From positions 1 through 64,000 of the forward strand of contig CAYMCO010000027.1 in assembly GCA_964388955.1 (NCBI GenBank): 64,000 nt of DNA. Reading direction: 5' to 3'. A program made the position numbers and the translations under genes. Source of the DNA: CAYMCO01 sp964388955. GTDB taxonomy: Bacteria > Chloroflexota > Anaerolineae > Anaerolineales > E44-bin32. Shown in pieces: positions 25,797 to 34,192 of this stretch. Each line of letters begins with the position of its first letter. Within the stretch, counting starts at the first letter, position 1. The notes below the pieces were generated by a model, which worked only from the letters and a program-made list of their open reading frames with translations, was not told the origin of the DNA and did not search any database.

Positions 25797-27050
25797 ATGG
25801 CTGATCGCGCGGGGAAGGGCGTCCGCGTTCTGATCGTTGACGACATTGCTGAGACTCGGGAAAACATCAAGCGTCTGTTGCAGTTCGAATCCGATATCGA
25901 GGTGGTCGGAGGGGCACAATCAGGCGGGCAGGCCATCGAAATGGCCCGTGACCTTCTTCCCGATGTCGTCATTATGGACATCAACATGCCGGACATGGAC
26001 GGCATCAGCGCCACTGAAGCGATCCTGCGGGACGTGGATTTCGCCCAGATCGTCATCCTTTCCGTCCAAAACGAACCTAACTACATGCAGCGTGCCATGC
26101 TGGCAGGGGCGCGGGGGTTCCTTGCGAAGCCGCCGTCCAGCGATGAGCTCATCAATACCATCCGGCTGCTGGGAGAGCGCGCTCATGAGCAGCGCAAACG
26201 CAGGGAGGTCGTGGTCGCGGCCCCAAGTCAGGATCAGGCGGCGGCCCGTGCGGCGGGCAAACTGATCGCTTTCTTCAGCCCCAAAGGGGGGGTGGGCTGC
26301 ACCATGCTGGCGACCAACCTGGCAATTGGCCTGCACTCCGAGGCCACGCCGACGGCGTTGATCGATGCCAGCCTGCAGTTCGGGGACGCCGCCGTCTTCC
26401 TCAACTTGCAGGTGAAGACCAACATCGCGGACCTGGCGCTGCATGCAAATGAATTGGACGATCACCTGATCAGCGACGTGCTCATCCATCATGAATCAGG
26501 CCTGGAGGTGCTGGCCGCGCCCCCTCGGCCGGAGATGGCGGATGAAGTCCGCCCGGATCAGGTTCGGCAGGTGGTAGACGCCATCAAGCGGCGTTTCGAT
26601 TACGTCGTGGTCGACACGAGTTCGACCATGGATGATGTGTCGCTGGCCGTGCTCGACAACGCAGATTTGCTCGTTTCCGTCGCCACGCCGGAGATTCCCG
26701 CCATCAAGGACGCCAGGTTGCTGTTCGACTTGCTTGCCGTCCTCGATTACCCGGCGGAGCAGGTGGTTTTTGTGCTGAACAAGGTGGAGAGACGCTCGGG
26801 GATCAGCCCGGAGGCGATCTCAGAGAATTTGAAGCGCGAAGTCGATGCCACCATCCCCTCGGATGAGAAAGTGATCAGCGCTTCCATCAACCGGGGCGTG
26901 CCGCTGTTGATGGAGGACGCCACCCGCCCCCCGGCCAAGGAGATTGTGGAATTGGTGGGGGTGTTGAAGGAGCGGCTGGAGTTCCGGGAGGAAGAGGAAG
27001 AAGAGCAGGTGGAAGTATCTCGCATTGCGCGTCGGCGAGCGCAGGCATAG
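25797..27050 (+). CDS. cpaE: REC-CpaE/TadZ fusion (receiver plus MinD-like ATPase)
   Basis: A 417-aa protein that places or regulates the Tad pilus machine. The receiver domain (about 1-130) has full phospho-site residues, with Asp61 in DVVIMDINMPDMDG. The MinD/ParA-like ATPase (about 155-400) has a deviant Walker A (FFSPKGGVGCTMLATNLA), the switch region DTSSTMDDVSLAVLDNADLL, and FVLNKVERRSGIS. The tail is acidic and Glu-rich. The receiver keeps the acceptor Asp, unlike many CpaE proteins, so it may respond to a kinase such as that at 23075. AGGTATTA precedes the ATG. A second REC-MinD fusion is encoded at 57338-58486. Confidence 0.9.
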   Translation: MADRAGKGVRVLIVDDIAETRENIKRLLQFESDIEVVGGAQSGGQAIEMARDLLPDVVIMDINMPDMDGISATEAILRDVDFAQIVILSVQNEPNYMQRAMLAGARGFLAKPPSSDELINTIRLLGERAHEQRKRREVVVAAPSQDQAAARAAGKLIAFFSPKGGVGCTMLATNLAIGLHSEATPTALIDASLQFGDAAVFLNLQVKTNIADLALHANELDDHLISDVLIHHESGLEVLAAPPRPEMADEVRPDQVRQVVDAIKRRFDYVVVDTSSTMDDVSLAVLDNADLLVSVATPEIPAIKDARLLFDLLAVLDYPAEQVVFVLNKVERRSGISPEAISENLKREVDATIPSDEKVISASINRGVPLLMEDATRPPAKEIVELVGVLKERLEFREEEEEEQVEVSRIARRRAQA

Positions 27051-27101
27051 TTCGAGAACCGGCTGTGATCCAGCAGTTGGCGGTTCGAAGGAGGCGCTAA
27101 C

Positions 27102-28502
27102 GTGTCACTTCTCAAGCGAATAGAAGAAGGACAGTCACGAAACCCGCCAAGCGGGCCTGGGAATGCAGAGCGCTCGCAGGACGGGATGGGGGGGGCGCCG
27201 CCACCACGCCGGCCGTCGACGGCCGCGCAAAGGGATACCTATCAAGACCTCAAGGTTCGGGTGCAGAACAAACTGCTGGCCGAACTCGATCCGTCCATGG
27301 ATGTCAGCCTGACTGCAGAGGTCCGGCGCACCATCGAAGAGTTGTTTGAGAATATCCTGTCCGAGGAGAAGATCGTACTCTCCCGGCCGGAACGACGGCG
27401 GCTCCTCGAGCAGATCGTGGCCGAGATCATGGGCCTGGGCCCCTTGGAGCCCTTGATCGCCGATAACACCATCACAGAGATTATGGTGAACGGACATCGC
27501 AATATCTACATCGAGCGAGACGGCCGCATCCACCGGGAGCCCGCGGCCTTTGAGAGCGATGACCATTTGATGCGCATCATCGACCGCATCGTGGCACCAC
27601 TGGGAAGGCGCATCGATGAGTCCAGCCCATACGTCGACGCGCGGCTCACAGATGGATCACGCGTGAACGCCGTGATCCCGCCGGTCTCTCTCGTGGGCCC
27701 GGTGCTGACCATCCGAAAATTCGGCGCCAACCCCATCACCGTCGAGGACCTGATCGAATTCGGCTCCATCAGCGCCGAAGCGATCGAATTCCTGAAAGCG
27801 TCGGTCATCGCCAAGATCAACATGGTAATATCGGGCGGCACGGGCTCCGGGAAGACCACCTTGCTCAACGTGCTCTCACAGTTTGTGCCCGGCGACGAGC
27901 GCGTCATCACCATAGAGGACGCGGCGGAGCTACAGCTCCGCCAGGAGCATGTGGTCTCGCTGGAGAAGCGCATGCCGAATATCGAGGGGCGTGGTGAGGT
28001 CTCCATTCGGCAGCTTGTGATCAACTCCTTGCGAATGAGGCCCGACCGCATCATCGTGGGCGAGATCCGTGATGCCGCTGCCCTGGACATGCTCCAGGCG
28101 ATGAACACCGGTCACGACGGATCCATGACCACTGCGCACTCGAACAGCCCACGCGATACATTGTCACGTATTGAGACGATGACCCTGATGGCCGGCATGG
28201 AACTGCCAGTGCGCGCCATCCGCGAGCAGATCGCTTCCGCGCTCGAGTTGGTGGTGCACCTCGAACGCCTGCGGGACGGCACGCGGCGGGTGACGCACGT
28301 TACAGAGATACAAGGGATGGAAGGTGACACCGTTACCATGCAGGACATCTTCGTGTTCGAGCAAACCGGTTTTGAGGATGGCCGCGTAATCGGCCGTTTG
28401 CGCCCCACCGGGTTGAGGCCGAAGTTCATCTATAAGCTGGAAACCAGCGGCATCAACCTGCCCGCCGCCATCTTCGGGCTCGGGGAGCGGATAAGGTACT
28501 GA
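27102..28502 (+). CDS. cpaF: Tad secretion/pilus ATPase CpaF (TadA)
   Basis: A 466-aa type II/IV secretion ATPase that drives pilus assembly. The N-terminal domain contains GLGPLEPLIADNTITEIMVNG. Walker A is ISGGTGSGKTTLLN (about residue 245). The Asp box region is ERVITIEDAAEL and the downstream block is RMRPDRIIVGEIRDAAALDMLQAMNTGHDGSMTT, followed by arginine- and His-containing boxes. This order is diagnostic of TadA/CpaF. The start is GTG with AAGGAGG 7 bp upstream. Only three bases separate it from tadB. Confidence 0.96.
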   Translation: MSLLKRIEEGQSRNPPSGPGNAERSQDGMGGAPPPRRPSTAAQRDTYQDLKVRVQNKLLAELDPSMDVSLTAEVRRTIEELFENILSEEKIVLSRPERRRLLEQIVAEIMGLGPLEPLIADNTITEIMVNGHRNIYIERDGRIHREPAAFESDDHLMRIIDRIVAPLGRRIDESSPYVDARLTDGSRVNAVIPPVSLVGPVLTIRKFGANPITVEDLIEFGSISAEAIEFLKASVIAKINMVISGGTGSGKTTLLNVLSQFVPGDERVITIEDAAELQLRQEHVVSLEKRMPNIEGRGEVSIRQLVINSLRMRPDRIIVGEIRDAAALDMLQAMNTGHDGSMTTAHSNSPRDTLSRIETMTLMAGMELPVRAIREQIASALELVVHLERLRDGTRRVTHVTEIQGMEGDTVTMQDIFVFEQTGFEDGRVIGRLRPTGLRPKFIYKLETSGINLPAAIFGLGERIRY

Positions 28503-28505
28503 GCC

Positions 28506-29492
28506 ATGTCACTTGAACCGACTACATTGCTTCTGGTCGCCGGCGGCCTCGGACTGCTGCTGCTGGTCGTGGGCGTCCTCGTCTCCACCCTCGGCAGCGG
28601 ATCGGTGGTCGAGGAGCGCCTCGGACGCTACGCGGAATCCGGCGGTCTGGTCACCGCAGGCGGGGACGACGAGGGCGCCCTGGTCGAGCGGCCGGGGCCA
28701 ATCACCGAGTTCCTGGATCGCCTGGGTGAGGGCACGGATTTCTACCAAAGCCTTTCTCAAAGCCTCGCCCGGGCGGATCTGAAATTCCGCCCTGCGGAGT
28801 TCGTCGCCCTGATGATCCTCTCGGCAGTCGTCGTGGGGGCTCTCGGCGCCTTGCTCAGCCGCGCGGTGGGCTTCACGTTGCTCTCTCTGGCCGCGGGCCT
28901 GTACGTCCCCATTTGGTATATGCGGCGCGCGCAGAGGCGCCGGCTGAAGGAGTTCAATGACCAATTGGGCGACATGCTCAACTTGGTGGTGAACGGCCTG
29001 CGCGCCGGTTATTCCACGCTGATGGCCTTGGAGGCCGTCGGCAAAGAACTCCCGAATCCCATCGCGACGGAATTCCGTCGCGTGGTGCAGGAGATCCAAC
29101 TGGGCATCCCCATGGAGGATGCGCTCACGCACTTGGTGAGGCGCATCGACAGCGATGACTTGGATATGGTCATCACGGCGATTGAGGTGCAGCGGGAAGT
29201 CGGCGGCAATCTGGCTGAGATCTTGGACACCATCTCCCACACCATCCGCGAGCGGGTGCGCATCAAGGGGGAGATTCAGGCCCTGACCGCCCAAGGGCAG
29301 ATCACCGCGTGGGCGCTCTCACTGATGCCGGTGGGCCTCAGCTTATTGCTGTATCTGATCAACCGCGACTATATGGGGTCATTCTTTGCACCCGAGACCC
29401 GCTCCTGCGGGATTCCGATGCTGGTCGTCGCTGGGTTGATGGTGATTGCGGGTTTCTTCATCACTCAGAAGATCGTGGACATCGACATATAG
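28506..29492 (+). CDS. tadB: Tad pilus inner-membrane platform protein TadB
   Basis: A 328-aa type II secretion F-like protein. An N-terminal helix is at about 7-28, then a cytosolic stretch, a helix pair at about 100-140, and the T2SSF domain at about 165-290 (LGDMLNLVVNGLRAGYSTLMALEAVGKELPNP). Two C-terminal helices follow. It forms the membrane platform with TadC and CpaF. The start is a few bases after cpaF with a weak ribosome site, so coupling is likely. Confidence 0.93.
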   Translation: MSLEPTTLLLVAGGLGLLLLVVGVLVSTLGSGSVVEERLGRYAESGGLVTAGGDDEGALVERPGPITEFLDRLGEGTDFYQSLSQSLARADLKFRPAEFVALMILSAVVVGALGALLSRAVGFTLLSLAAGLYVPIWYMRRAQRRRLKEFNDQLGDMLNLVVNGLRAGYSTLMALEAVGKELPNPIATEFRRVVQEIQLGIPMEDALTHLVRRIDSDDLDMVITAIEVQREVGGNLAEILDTISHTIRERVRIKGEIQALTAQGQITAWALSLMPVGLSLLLYLINRDYMGSFFAPETRSCGIPMLVVAGLMVIAGFFITQKIVDIDI

Positions 29493-29559
29493 ATCATTGG
29501 GTGAGAGTTTCGCTCGCTTCAGGAATATCGGGCGAGAGTCTCGAGGTAAGGATAGACAA

Positions 29560-30507
29560 ATGCCCACTCTGACATTGATTGCGCTGTTGTTGGGGGCCGC
29601 CGTGGTGGTCGCCATTATCCTGGTGGTCGTCGGGCTGCGCATGCCCGAGGCTCAGGACCCGATCGCGGAGCGGCTGGCAGAACTCAAGGTCACCGATTCG
29701 CCGATGACGCTCGAGGAAATCGAGCTGTCGCAGCGGTTCTACGAGCGCGTCGTCTTGCCTTTCTTCAACAACATCGGCCGCTTCGCGATGCGCTTCACAC
29801 CCCAGGCCACACTCGAGTCGACGCGCGACAAGCTGGAGACCGCCGGGAACCCCATGCGCCTGGATCCCGCATTCTTCCTGGCGCTCCGCTTCGTGCTGGC
29901 GGTCGGATTTGGCGGATCCATATTCATCACCTATGCCGTGACCGGGCGCAACTGGGTGCAGGGGCTGCTGCTCTCCACGCTGTTCCTGCTGCTCGGCTTC
30001 ATGTTCCCCGACCTATGGTTGACCAGCCGGATCAGGGGGCGTCAGAAGGCGGTCTTCAGGGCGATGCCCGACGCGCTTGACCTGCTCACCGTGTGCGTAG
30101 AGGCCGGGCTTGGGTTCGATGCGGCTATGAAGAAGGTCGCTGAGAAGTGGGACAATGACCTGGCGCTCGAGTTTGGCCGAGTGCTGCAGGAAATCGGCCT
30201 GGGCAAACTGCGGCGTGAAGCACTGCGTGACATGGCCAACCGCCTGCAGGTTCCTGAGATGCTGAGTTTCGTCGCAGCGGTCATTCAATCCGAGCACCTC
30301 GGGGTGAGCATGTCCAAGGTGCTGCGGGTGCAATCCGAACAGATGCGCCAGCGTCGACGGCAGATGGCGGAGGAAGAGGCGCGCCGGGCGCCGGTCAAGA
30401 TGGTCTTTCCCATCGGGCTGTTGATCTTTCCGTCTCTCTTCATCATCCTGCTCGGGCCGGCGGCGCTCACTTTGCTCCGCTCCCAGTTGGCATCCATCGC
30501 TCGCTAA
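29560..30507 (+). CDS. tadC: Tad pilus inner-membrane platform protein TadC
   Basis: A 315-aa partner of TadB with the same F-domain build. An N-terminal helix is at about 3-27, helices at about 105-150, and the domain AMPDALDLLTVCVEAGLGFDAAMKKVAEKW lies at about 170-280. MVFPIGLLIFPSLFIILLGPA is the C-terminal helix. The ATG at 29560 has AGGTAAGG upstream; the longer frame from 29446 lacks one. It is the last recognisable tad gene; no tadE/F/G, tadV or secretin is in this window. Confidence 0.93.
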   Translation: MPTLTLIALLLGAAVVVAIILVVVGLRMPEAQDPIAERLAELKVTDSPMTLEEIELSQRFYERVVLPFFNNIGRFAMRFTPQATLESTRDKLETAGNPMRLDPAFFLALRFVLAVGFGGSIFITYAVTGRNWVQGLLLSTLFLLLGFMFPDLWLTSRIRGRQKAVFRAMPDALDLLTVCVEAGLGFDAAMKKVAEKWDNDLALEFGRVLQEIGLGKLRREALRDMANRLQVPEMLSFVAAVIQSEHLGVSMSKVLRVQSEQMRQRRRQMAEEEARRAPVKMVFPIGLLIFPSLFIILLGPAALTLLRSQLASIAR

Positions 30508-30541
30508 TCGGTAGACGGGCGGACCCCCGAAGGGGGCAGGG

Positions 30542-31249
30542 GTGACCCATTCTCTGATTCGCATTCCCAGGGCAGCTCTTGACGCCGCCTTGGATCTACT
30601 ATTCCCGCCCAAGTGTGTATCCTGTGAGGCGAGGGGCGATATCTGGTGTTCCCGGTGCGACCGATCACTGCAACGCCTCTCCGGCAGGCTGTGCACCTGG
30701 TGCGGAGCGTCGATATCCCGCGGTCATGTATGCGCGGTCTGCGAGCACCGGCCACCACCGCTCATGGTGCGCTCCTTCGCCCGGTACAAACCGCCCCTTG
30801 TTCACGCCATTCTGATGTTAAAATACCAACCGAACCGCCAGCTCGCACACCGCATGGCGGATTGGCTGCAGGGTTTGGTGAGGAGGGCCGCTTGGCGGCC
30901 AGATAGCGTTGTACCGGTCCCCTTGGCACCCGAACGATTTCGGACCCGCGGGTACAACCAGGCGGAGCTGATTTCCCACGAACTGGCCGCATTGTTGCAT
31001 CTAGCCTCAATCCCAAATATGCTCTTCAGGGCAAGGGAGACCAGGACGCAAGTTGGTCTGCACCCGGAGGAGCGTTGGCGGAACGTGCTGGGCGCTTTTC
31101 AAGCCGATCCGGAATTGGCCGATGGCCAAGATGTCCTGTTGGTGGATGATCTCTACACGACCGGCGCTACGCTGGCCGCTTGCGCTGAAGCGCTGTACGA
31201 AGCCGGCGCAGCCCATGTCTTTGGAGTGACGGTCGGGCGAGCCGGATAG
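30542..31249 (+). CDS. comF: ComF family protein (phosphoribosyltransferase-like)
   Basis: A 235-aa protein with an N-terminal double zinc finger (Cys25, 28, 36, 39, then LCTWCGASISRGHVCAVC) and a C-terminal type I phosphoribosyltransferase fold. The PRPP-binding loop is DVLLVDDLYTTGAT and RFRTRGYNQAELI is the ComF signature. ComF helps DNA uptake in naturally competent bacteria by working with the ComFA helicase; its exact role is open. The GTG at 30542 follows a GGGGG-rich ribosome region (hairpin CCCCC-GAA-GGGGG at 30524-30536). A pilus operon directly upstream fits a DNA-uptake context but does not prove it. Confidence 0.9.
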   Translation: MTHSLIRIPRAALDAALDLLFPPKCVSCEARGDIWCSRCDRSLQRLSGRLCTWCGASISRGHVCAVCEHRPPPLMVRSFARYKPPLVHAILMLKYQPNRQLAHRMADWLQGLVRRAAWRPDSVVPVPLAPERFRTRGYNQAELISHELAALLHLASIPNMLFRARETRTQVGLHPEERWRNVLGAFQADPELADGQDVLLVDDLYTTGATLAACAEALYEAGAAHVFGVTVGRAG

Positions 31250-31272
31250 CCGAATACAGGGAAGGAGTGACA

Positions 31273-31842
31273 ATGGGTGTCAGGGTTCGCATCAATGTGC
31301 ACGATATGGAATTGACGGACCGGCTGAGGGAGACGGTCACAAAGAAGGTCGAAAAGCTGGATCGATATCTGGACATATTGGAAGAGGCGACGGTCGATCT
31401 ATCCTTCGTGGAATCTGCTCGTGACGCCAATGATCGGCAGGTCGCACAGATTACGGTTCGGGGCAAAGGAGTGCTGCTCCGGGCAGAGGAGCGTACGGGC
31501 GACATCTACGCATCCATTGACGCGGTGCTGGAAAAGATCAGCAAGCAGATCCGGCGCTATAAGGGGAGACGTTGGAACAGAAGAGGGGATGGGCGTTCTG
31601 TCTCCGACCTGACGTTGACGGAGAGGACTTTGGAAGAGGAAACGGACGAGGCGGATGCCCGCATCGCCCGGCGGAAGAGATTCATGCTCACCCCGATGGA
31701 CATCCGGGAGGCCATAGAGCAAATGGACTTGCTGGGGCATGAGGATTTCTTCGTCTACTTGGACGCGGAGACCAGCAATACCCATGTGCTGTACCGCCGG
31801 CGCGATGGCACGCTGGGTTTGATCGAAACGGAGATCGGCTGA
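31273..31842 (+). CDS. hpf: Ribosome hibernation promoting factor, long form
   Basis: A 189-aa protein. The N-terminal HPF/YfiA ribosome-binding domain is at about 1-105 (VRINVHDMELTDRLRETVTKKVEKLDRYLD). A charged linker leads to the C-terminal dimerisation domain at about 130-189 (TPMDIREAIEQMDLLGHEDFFVYLDAET). The long form dimerises 70S ribosomes into 100S particles during stationary phase or stress. The ATG at 31273 has GAAGGAG 5 bp upstream; the GTG at 31267 overlaps that site and is less likely. Confidence 0.95.
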   Translation: MGVRVRINVHDMELTDRLRETVTKKVEKLDRYLDILEEATVDLSFVESARDANDRQVAQITVRGKGVLLRAEERTGDIYASIDAVLEKISKQIRRYKGRRWNRRGDGRSVSDLTLTERTLEEETDEADARIARRKRFMLTPMDIREAIEQMDLLGHEDFFVYLDAETSNTHVLYRRRDGTLGLIETEIG

Positions 31843-31875
31843 GAACGCATTGGTCCGGGGCCAAAGGGTGGCCGG

Positions 31876-32988
31876 ATGAGTCTTCGAACTCCGGTGATTG
31901 TCTTTCAACCGCCGGCCGGGGAGAGTAGGGCGGAAAAATGGGTGGCACAAGGGCGGCTTCAGGCCGCCCTTGATTTGGTCACCCGCCTGCAGCGCGTGAC
32001 CGCTGCAGGTGAGATCCTGGTGCTGGCCGCGGACCCGGGGGATCGCCGCAGGCTCGTGAATGCCGGGGCGGTGCCCATCGACCCACAGCCACCCCCATTC
32101 CACTTTGGGCGTGTCCTCTTGGATGAGGTGGAGCGTCGGGGGTGGAGCCGGTTTGCTTACTTCGGAGGAGCCAGCGCGCCGCTGTTGCCCGTCGAATATC
32201 TGCAAGACCTCTTCGAGAGGGCATGCGCGGCCAGCGGTGCGCGATGCTGGGTGAACAACTATCACTCCACTGATTGGGCCATCGTGCGGGTGACAAAGGG
32301 CATGATGAATCTGGCGGACAGACTACCCACAGACAATGCCCTTGGGTGGGTATTGTCGCACGATGCCGGCTACGAGGTGCAGGCAATGCCCCCGGAGGCC
32401 GCGACCAGACTGGACATCGATACACCCGCCGACATCCTTGTGATGAAGGGCCATCCGCACCTCGGCGATAATCTGCGGCGGTTTGTAGAAAGCGCGCCGG
32501 AAGATTCGCTCCGGCGAATCGCGACCGTTCAACACCTGATGCGCAAACCCGGTACGACCTTGACGGTGATCGGAAGGGGGTCTTCCCGCGCCTGGCGTGC
32601 CCTCGAAGACCGGGCCCAAATCTGGGTGCGCATGCTCGTCGAGGAGCGCGGCATGGTGGCCAGCCGCAGAGTTGCCCAGGGGAGGGTGCGCTCATTGGTG
32701 GCATCCTTGCTTGAGGAGATCGGTCCCGGGCGATTCGTCCGGGAGCTCTGCGAGATCAGCGACGGCGTCTTGTGGGACACCCGTGTGTGGATGGCCCATC
32801 ATGGCGCCTGGCCGAGCGACGCGGATCGCTTCGCTGCTGACCTGGGCTGGTCGGATCAAGTCGCGGATCCAGCCTTGAGAAAACTCACAGAGGTCGTCTC
32901 AGCCGCGCCGTGTCCGATCCTCACCGGCGGGCATGGTCTGGTATCGGGGGGGATCTACGCTCTTTTGGACACCGCGCTCGTGACGTGA
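31876..32988 (+). CDS. Uncharacterised GT-A/nucleotidyltransferase-like protein
   Basis: A 370-aa soluble protein I cannot assign. The first ~200 residues look like a nucleotide-sugar or NTP-transferase fold. They contain IVFQPPAGESRAEKWVAQGRLQAAL, where a GxxR...K loop would sit, FAYFGGASAPLLPVEYL in the place of the usual Asp-containing metal site, and a late RLDIDTPADILVM. The last is the DIDTPxDL motif common in MobA/CofC-like transferases. A helical C-terminal half (about 215-370) contains SRAWRALEDRAQIWVRMLVEERG and ends with PCPILTGGHGLVSGGIYALLDTAL. It follows hpf by 33 bp and may share its transcript. Confidence 0.6.
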   Translation: MSLRTPVIVFQPPAGESRAEKWVAQGRLQAALDLVTRLQRVTAAGEILVLAADPGDRRRLVNAGAVPIDPQPPPFHFGRVLLDEVERRGWSRFAYFGGASAPLLPVEYLQDLFERACAASGARCWVNNYHSTDWAIVRVTKGMMNLADRLPTDNALGWVLSHDAGYEVQAMPPEAATRLDIDTPADILVMKGHPHLGDNLRRFVESAPEDSLRRIATVQHLMRKPGTTLTVIGRGSSRAWRALEDRAQIWVRMLVEERGMVASRRVAQGRVRSLVASLLEEIGPGRFVRELCEISDGVLWDTRVWMAHHGAWPSDADRFAADLGWSDQVADPALRKLTEVVSAAPCPILTGGHGLVSGGIYALLDTALVT

Positions 32989-32989
32989 A

Positions 32990-33493
32990 CTACCAGCCGG
33001 CGAGATAACGGTTCCATCCCCGGTTTTCATCCAAATAGGTGCCGAAGCGGTAAAGCGCGGTCTGATGAGGCTCTCGGGGGAGCTGAAGCAGATGCATACC
33101 GGCCTCTCGCAGGGTCCGCCCACCCTTGCGGACATTACATTCCGCGCAGGCTGTCACCAGATTCGTCCAACTGTGATCGCCACCTCGGTGGCGGGGGACG
33201 ATGTGGTCGATGGTCAATCGCCTCGAATGTCGGCCGCAATACTGGCAGCGGTACCCATCCCGGCGCAGGATCTCGCGTTTATTGAGCTGAATCCGGGGTC
33301 GGGGGCGATGAACCATATAGTCGAGACGGATCACCGATGGCCTCGGGAAATCTCTGCGCACGGTGTGCACAATGCCGCGCCCGTTCTCGATGATCTCCGC
33401 CTTGCCCAGAATCAGCAAGGCCAGCGCCCGGCGCGTCCGGCACACATTCAAGGGTTCGAAATTCGCGTTCAGCAAGAGTACAGGGTCATTCAT
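32990..33493 (-). CDS. HNH endonuclease family protein
   Basis: A 167-aa protein with an N-terminal VLLLNANFEPLNVCRTRRALALLILGKAEII module and a C-terminal HNH nuclease domain with a zinc knuckle: Cys83, Cys86, Asp96-His97, Asn111, Cys116, Cys119 and Asn120. This arrangement is a stand-alone HNH protein family common in bacteria, often of unknown role and unrelated to inteins or CRISPR. The ATG at 33493 is chosen because its -10 box TATAAT (33519-33524) overlaps the alternative ATG at 33520. The mRNA would have an untranslated leader of only about 18 nt and no Shine-Dalgarno. The repeat element lies directly upstream. Confidence 0.85.
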   Translation of the reverse strand: MNDPVLLLNANFEPLNVCRTRRALALLILGKAEIIENGRGIVHTVRRDFPRPSVIRLDYMVHRPRPRIQLNKREILRRDGYRCQYCGRHSRRLTIDHIVPRHRGGDHSWTNLVTACAECNVRKGGRTLREAGMHLLQLPREPHQTALYRFGTYLDENRGWNRYLAGW

Positions 33494-33518
33494 CGGCGCT
33501 GCGTTCTGTTTGGCCGGC

Positions 33519-33546
33519 ATTATACCAACGCAGGCTGACTCCGCAA
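33519..33546 (-). promoter_or_regulatory. Promoter of the HNH gene
   Basis: On the minus strand TTGCGG (33541-33546), a 16-bp spacer and TATAAT (33519-33524). The repeat end motif (33568-33586) lies 21 bp upstream of the -35. Confidence 0.6.
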
Positions 33547-33567
33547 GATGACATTCCTCTATGGTGC

Positions 33568-33780
33568 GTTCCATTCCAGGGGGCAGCTATGCCCGCAAAC
33601 TGGCCCGTCACTCGGGCGCCCTCCACTCAGCTCCTGGACTGCCCATCGCGGTGATCCACGCCGCGGAAGATCGACTCCGCCTTTGGAGATCCTTTCCACC
33701 CGCCACCCCAATCCCCTCCCCCCAAAGGACCTCTCCCCCTCCCCCGGCCTCCCACGTCCGCCGGGAGCACGACGGGAGGA
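33568..33780 (-). repeat. Promoter-linked repeat, copy upstream of the HNH gene
   Basis: This minus-oriented copy starts with CTGCCCCCTGGAATGGAAC (33568-33586). An 80-base block (33597-33676) is identical to 38340-38419 in inverted orientation. The similarity continues to about 33722 (CCAATCCCCTCCCC) and more loosely into a second C-rich/G-rich hairpin to about 33780. With the copy near folC it brackets the phn genes. Confidence 0.8.
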
Positions 33781-33790
33781 GGTGGACACA

Positions 33791-33898
33791 TGCTTCGCAT
33801 GCGCACGAAGCAGAGCCTTGCGACTCCACAAAGCTCGCGCCGGGTCCGTCGACATGTGGAGTCGCCATCCTCTGCTTGGCGCTGAAGCGAAGCTTCAG
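33791..33898. repeat. Array of hairpins
   Basis: Consecutive perfect or near-perfect hairpins. First is TGCTTCG/CGAAGCA (33791-33812). The next is a long stem of AAGCAGAG/CTCTGCTT plus GCGACTCCACA/TGTGGAGTCGC, separated by a 4x4 internal loop (33808-33877; 19 bp). Last is CTGAAGC-GAA-GCTTCAG (33882-33898). The first two share bases and so are alternatives. Such density of stems in non-coding DNA suggests a structured RNA or a miniature element. Confidence 0.6.
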
Positions 33899-34192
33899 GA
33901 GATGAACGGCAAGCCGCCTGGTAGGAAGGAGCCTGTCGAGAGTGGTCATGGTCGGGGAGCAGACCCGGCCCGTCTCTCGATACACCTCTCGCCGATGGCG
34001 CTCGGCACACGAGATGCGCATCTTTCTTGCCGTTCGTCGTTGGTCGGATAGGCTGCAGATTTCAGGTTACACATTGCACGTTCAAACGTGACAACGTTCC
34101 AACGTGGGGGCGCGCTAGCAAGCCAACCGTCTTGTGGTTCATCGTTTGGCGCCTACAGCTTATGGCCAATGCCTCATCGCGCCCTGCGCGGT
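33899..34192. other. Intergenic region downstream of phnE
   Basis: No gene is seen. A CACGTT-CA-AACGTG palindrome at 34077-34090, followed by AACGTTCCAACGT, lies about 100 bp after the phnE stop. It could be a weak terminator for the minus-strand phn operon, though no T-run follows. Confidence 0.35.

Noticed and set aside
33561..34051. Overlapping open frames on both strands downstream of the HNH gene
   Set aside because: They are created by the GC-rich repeat and hairpin array, with no ribosome site and no protein-like composition.
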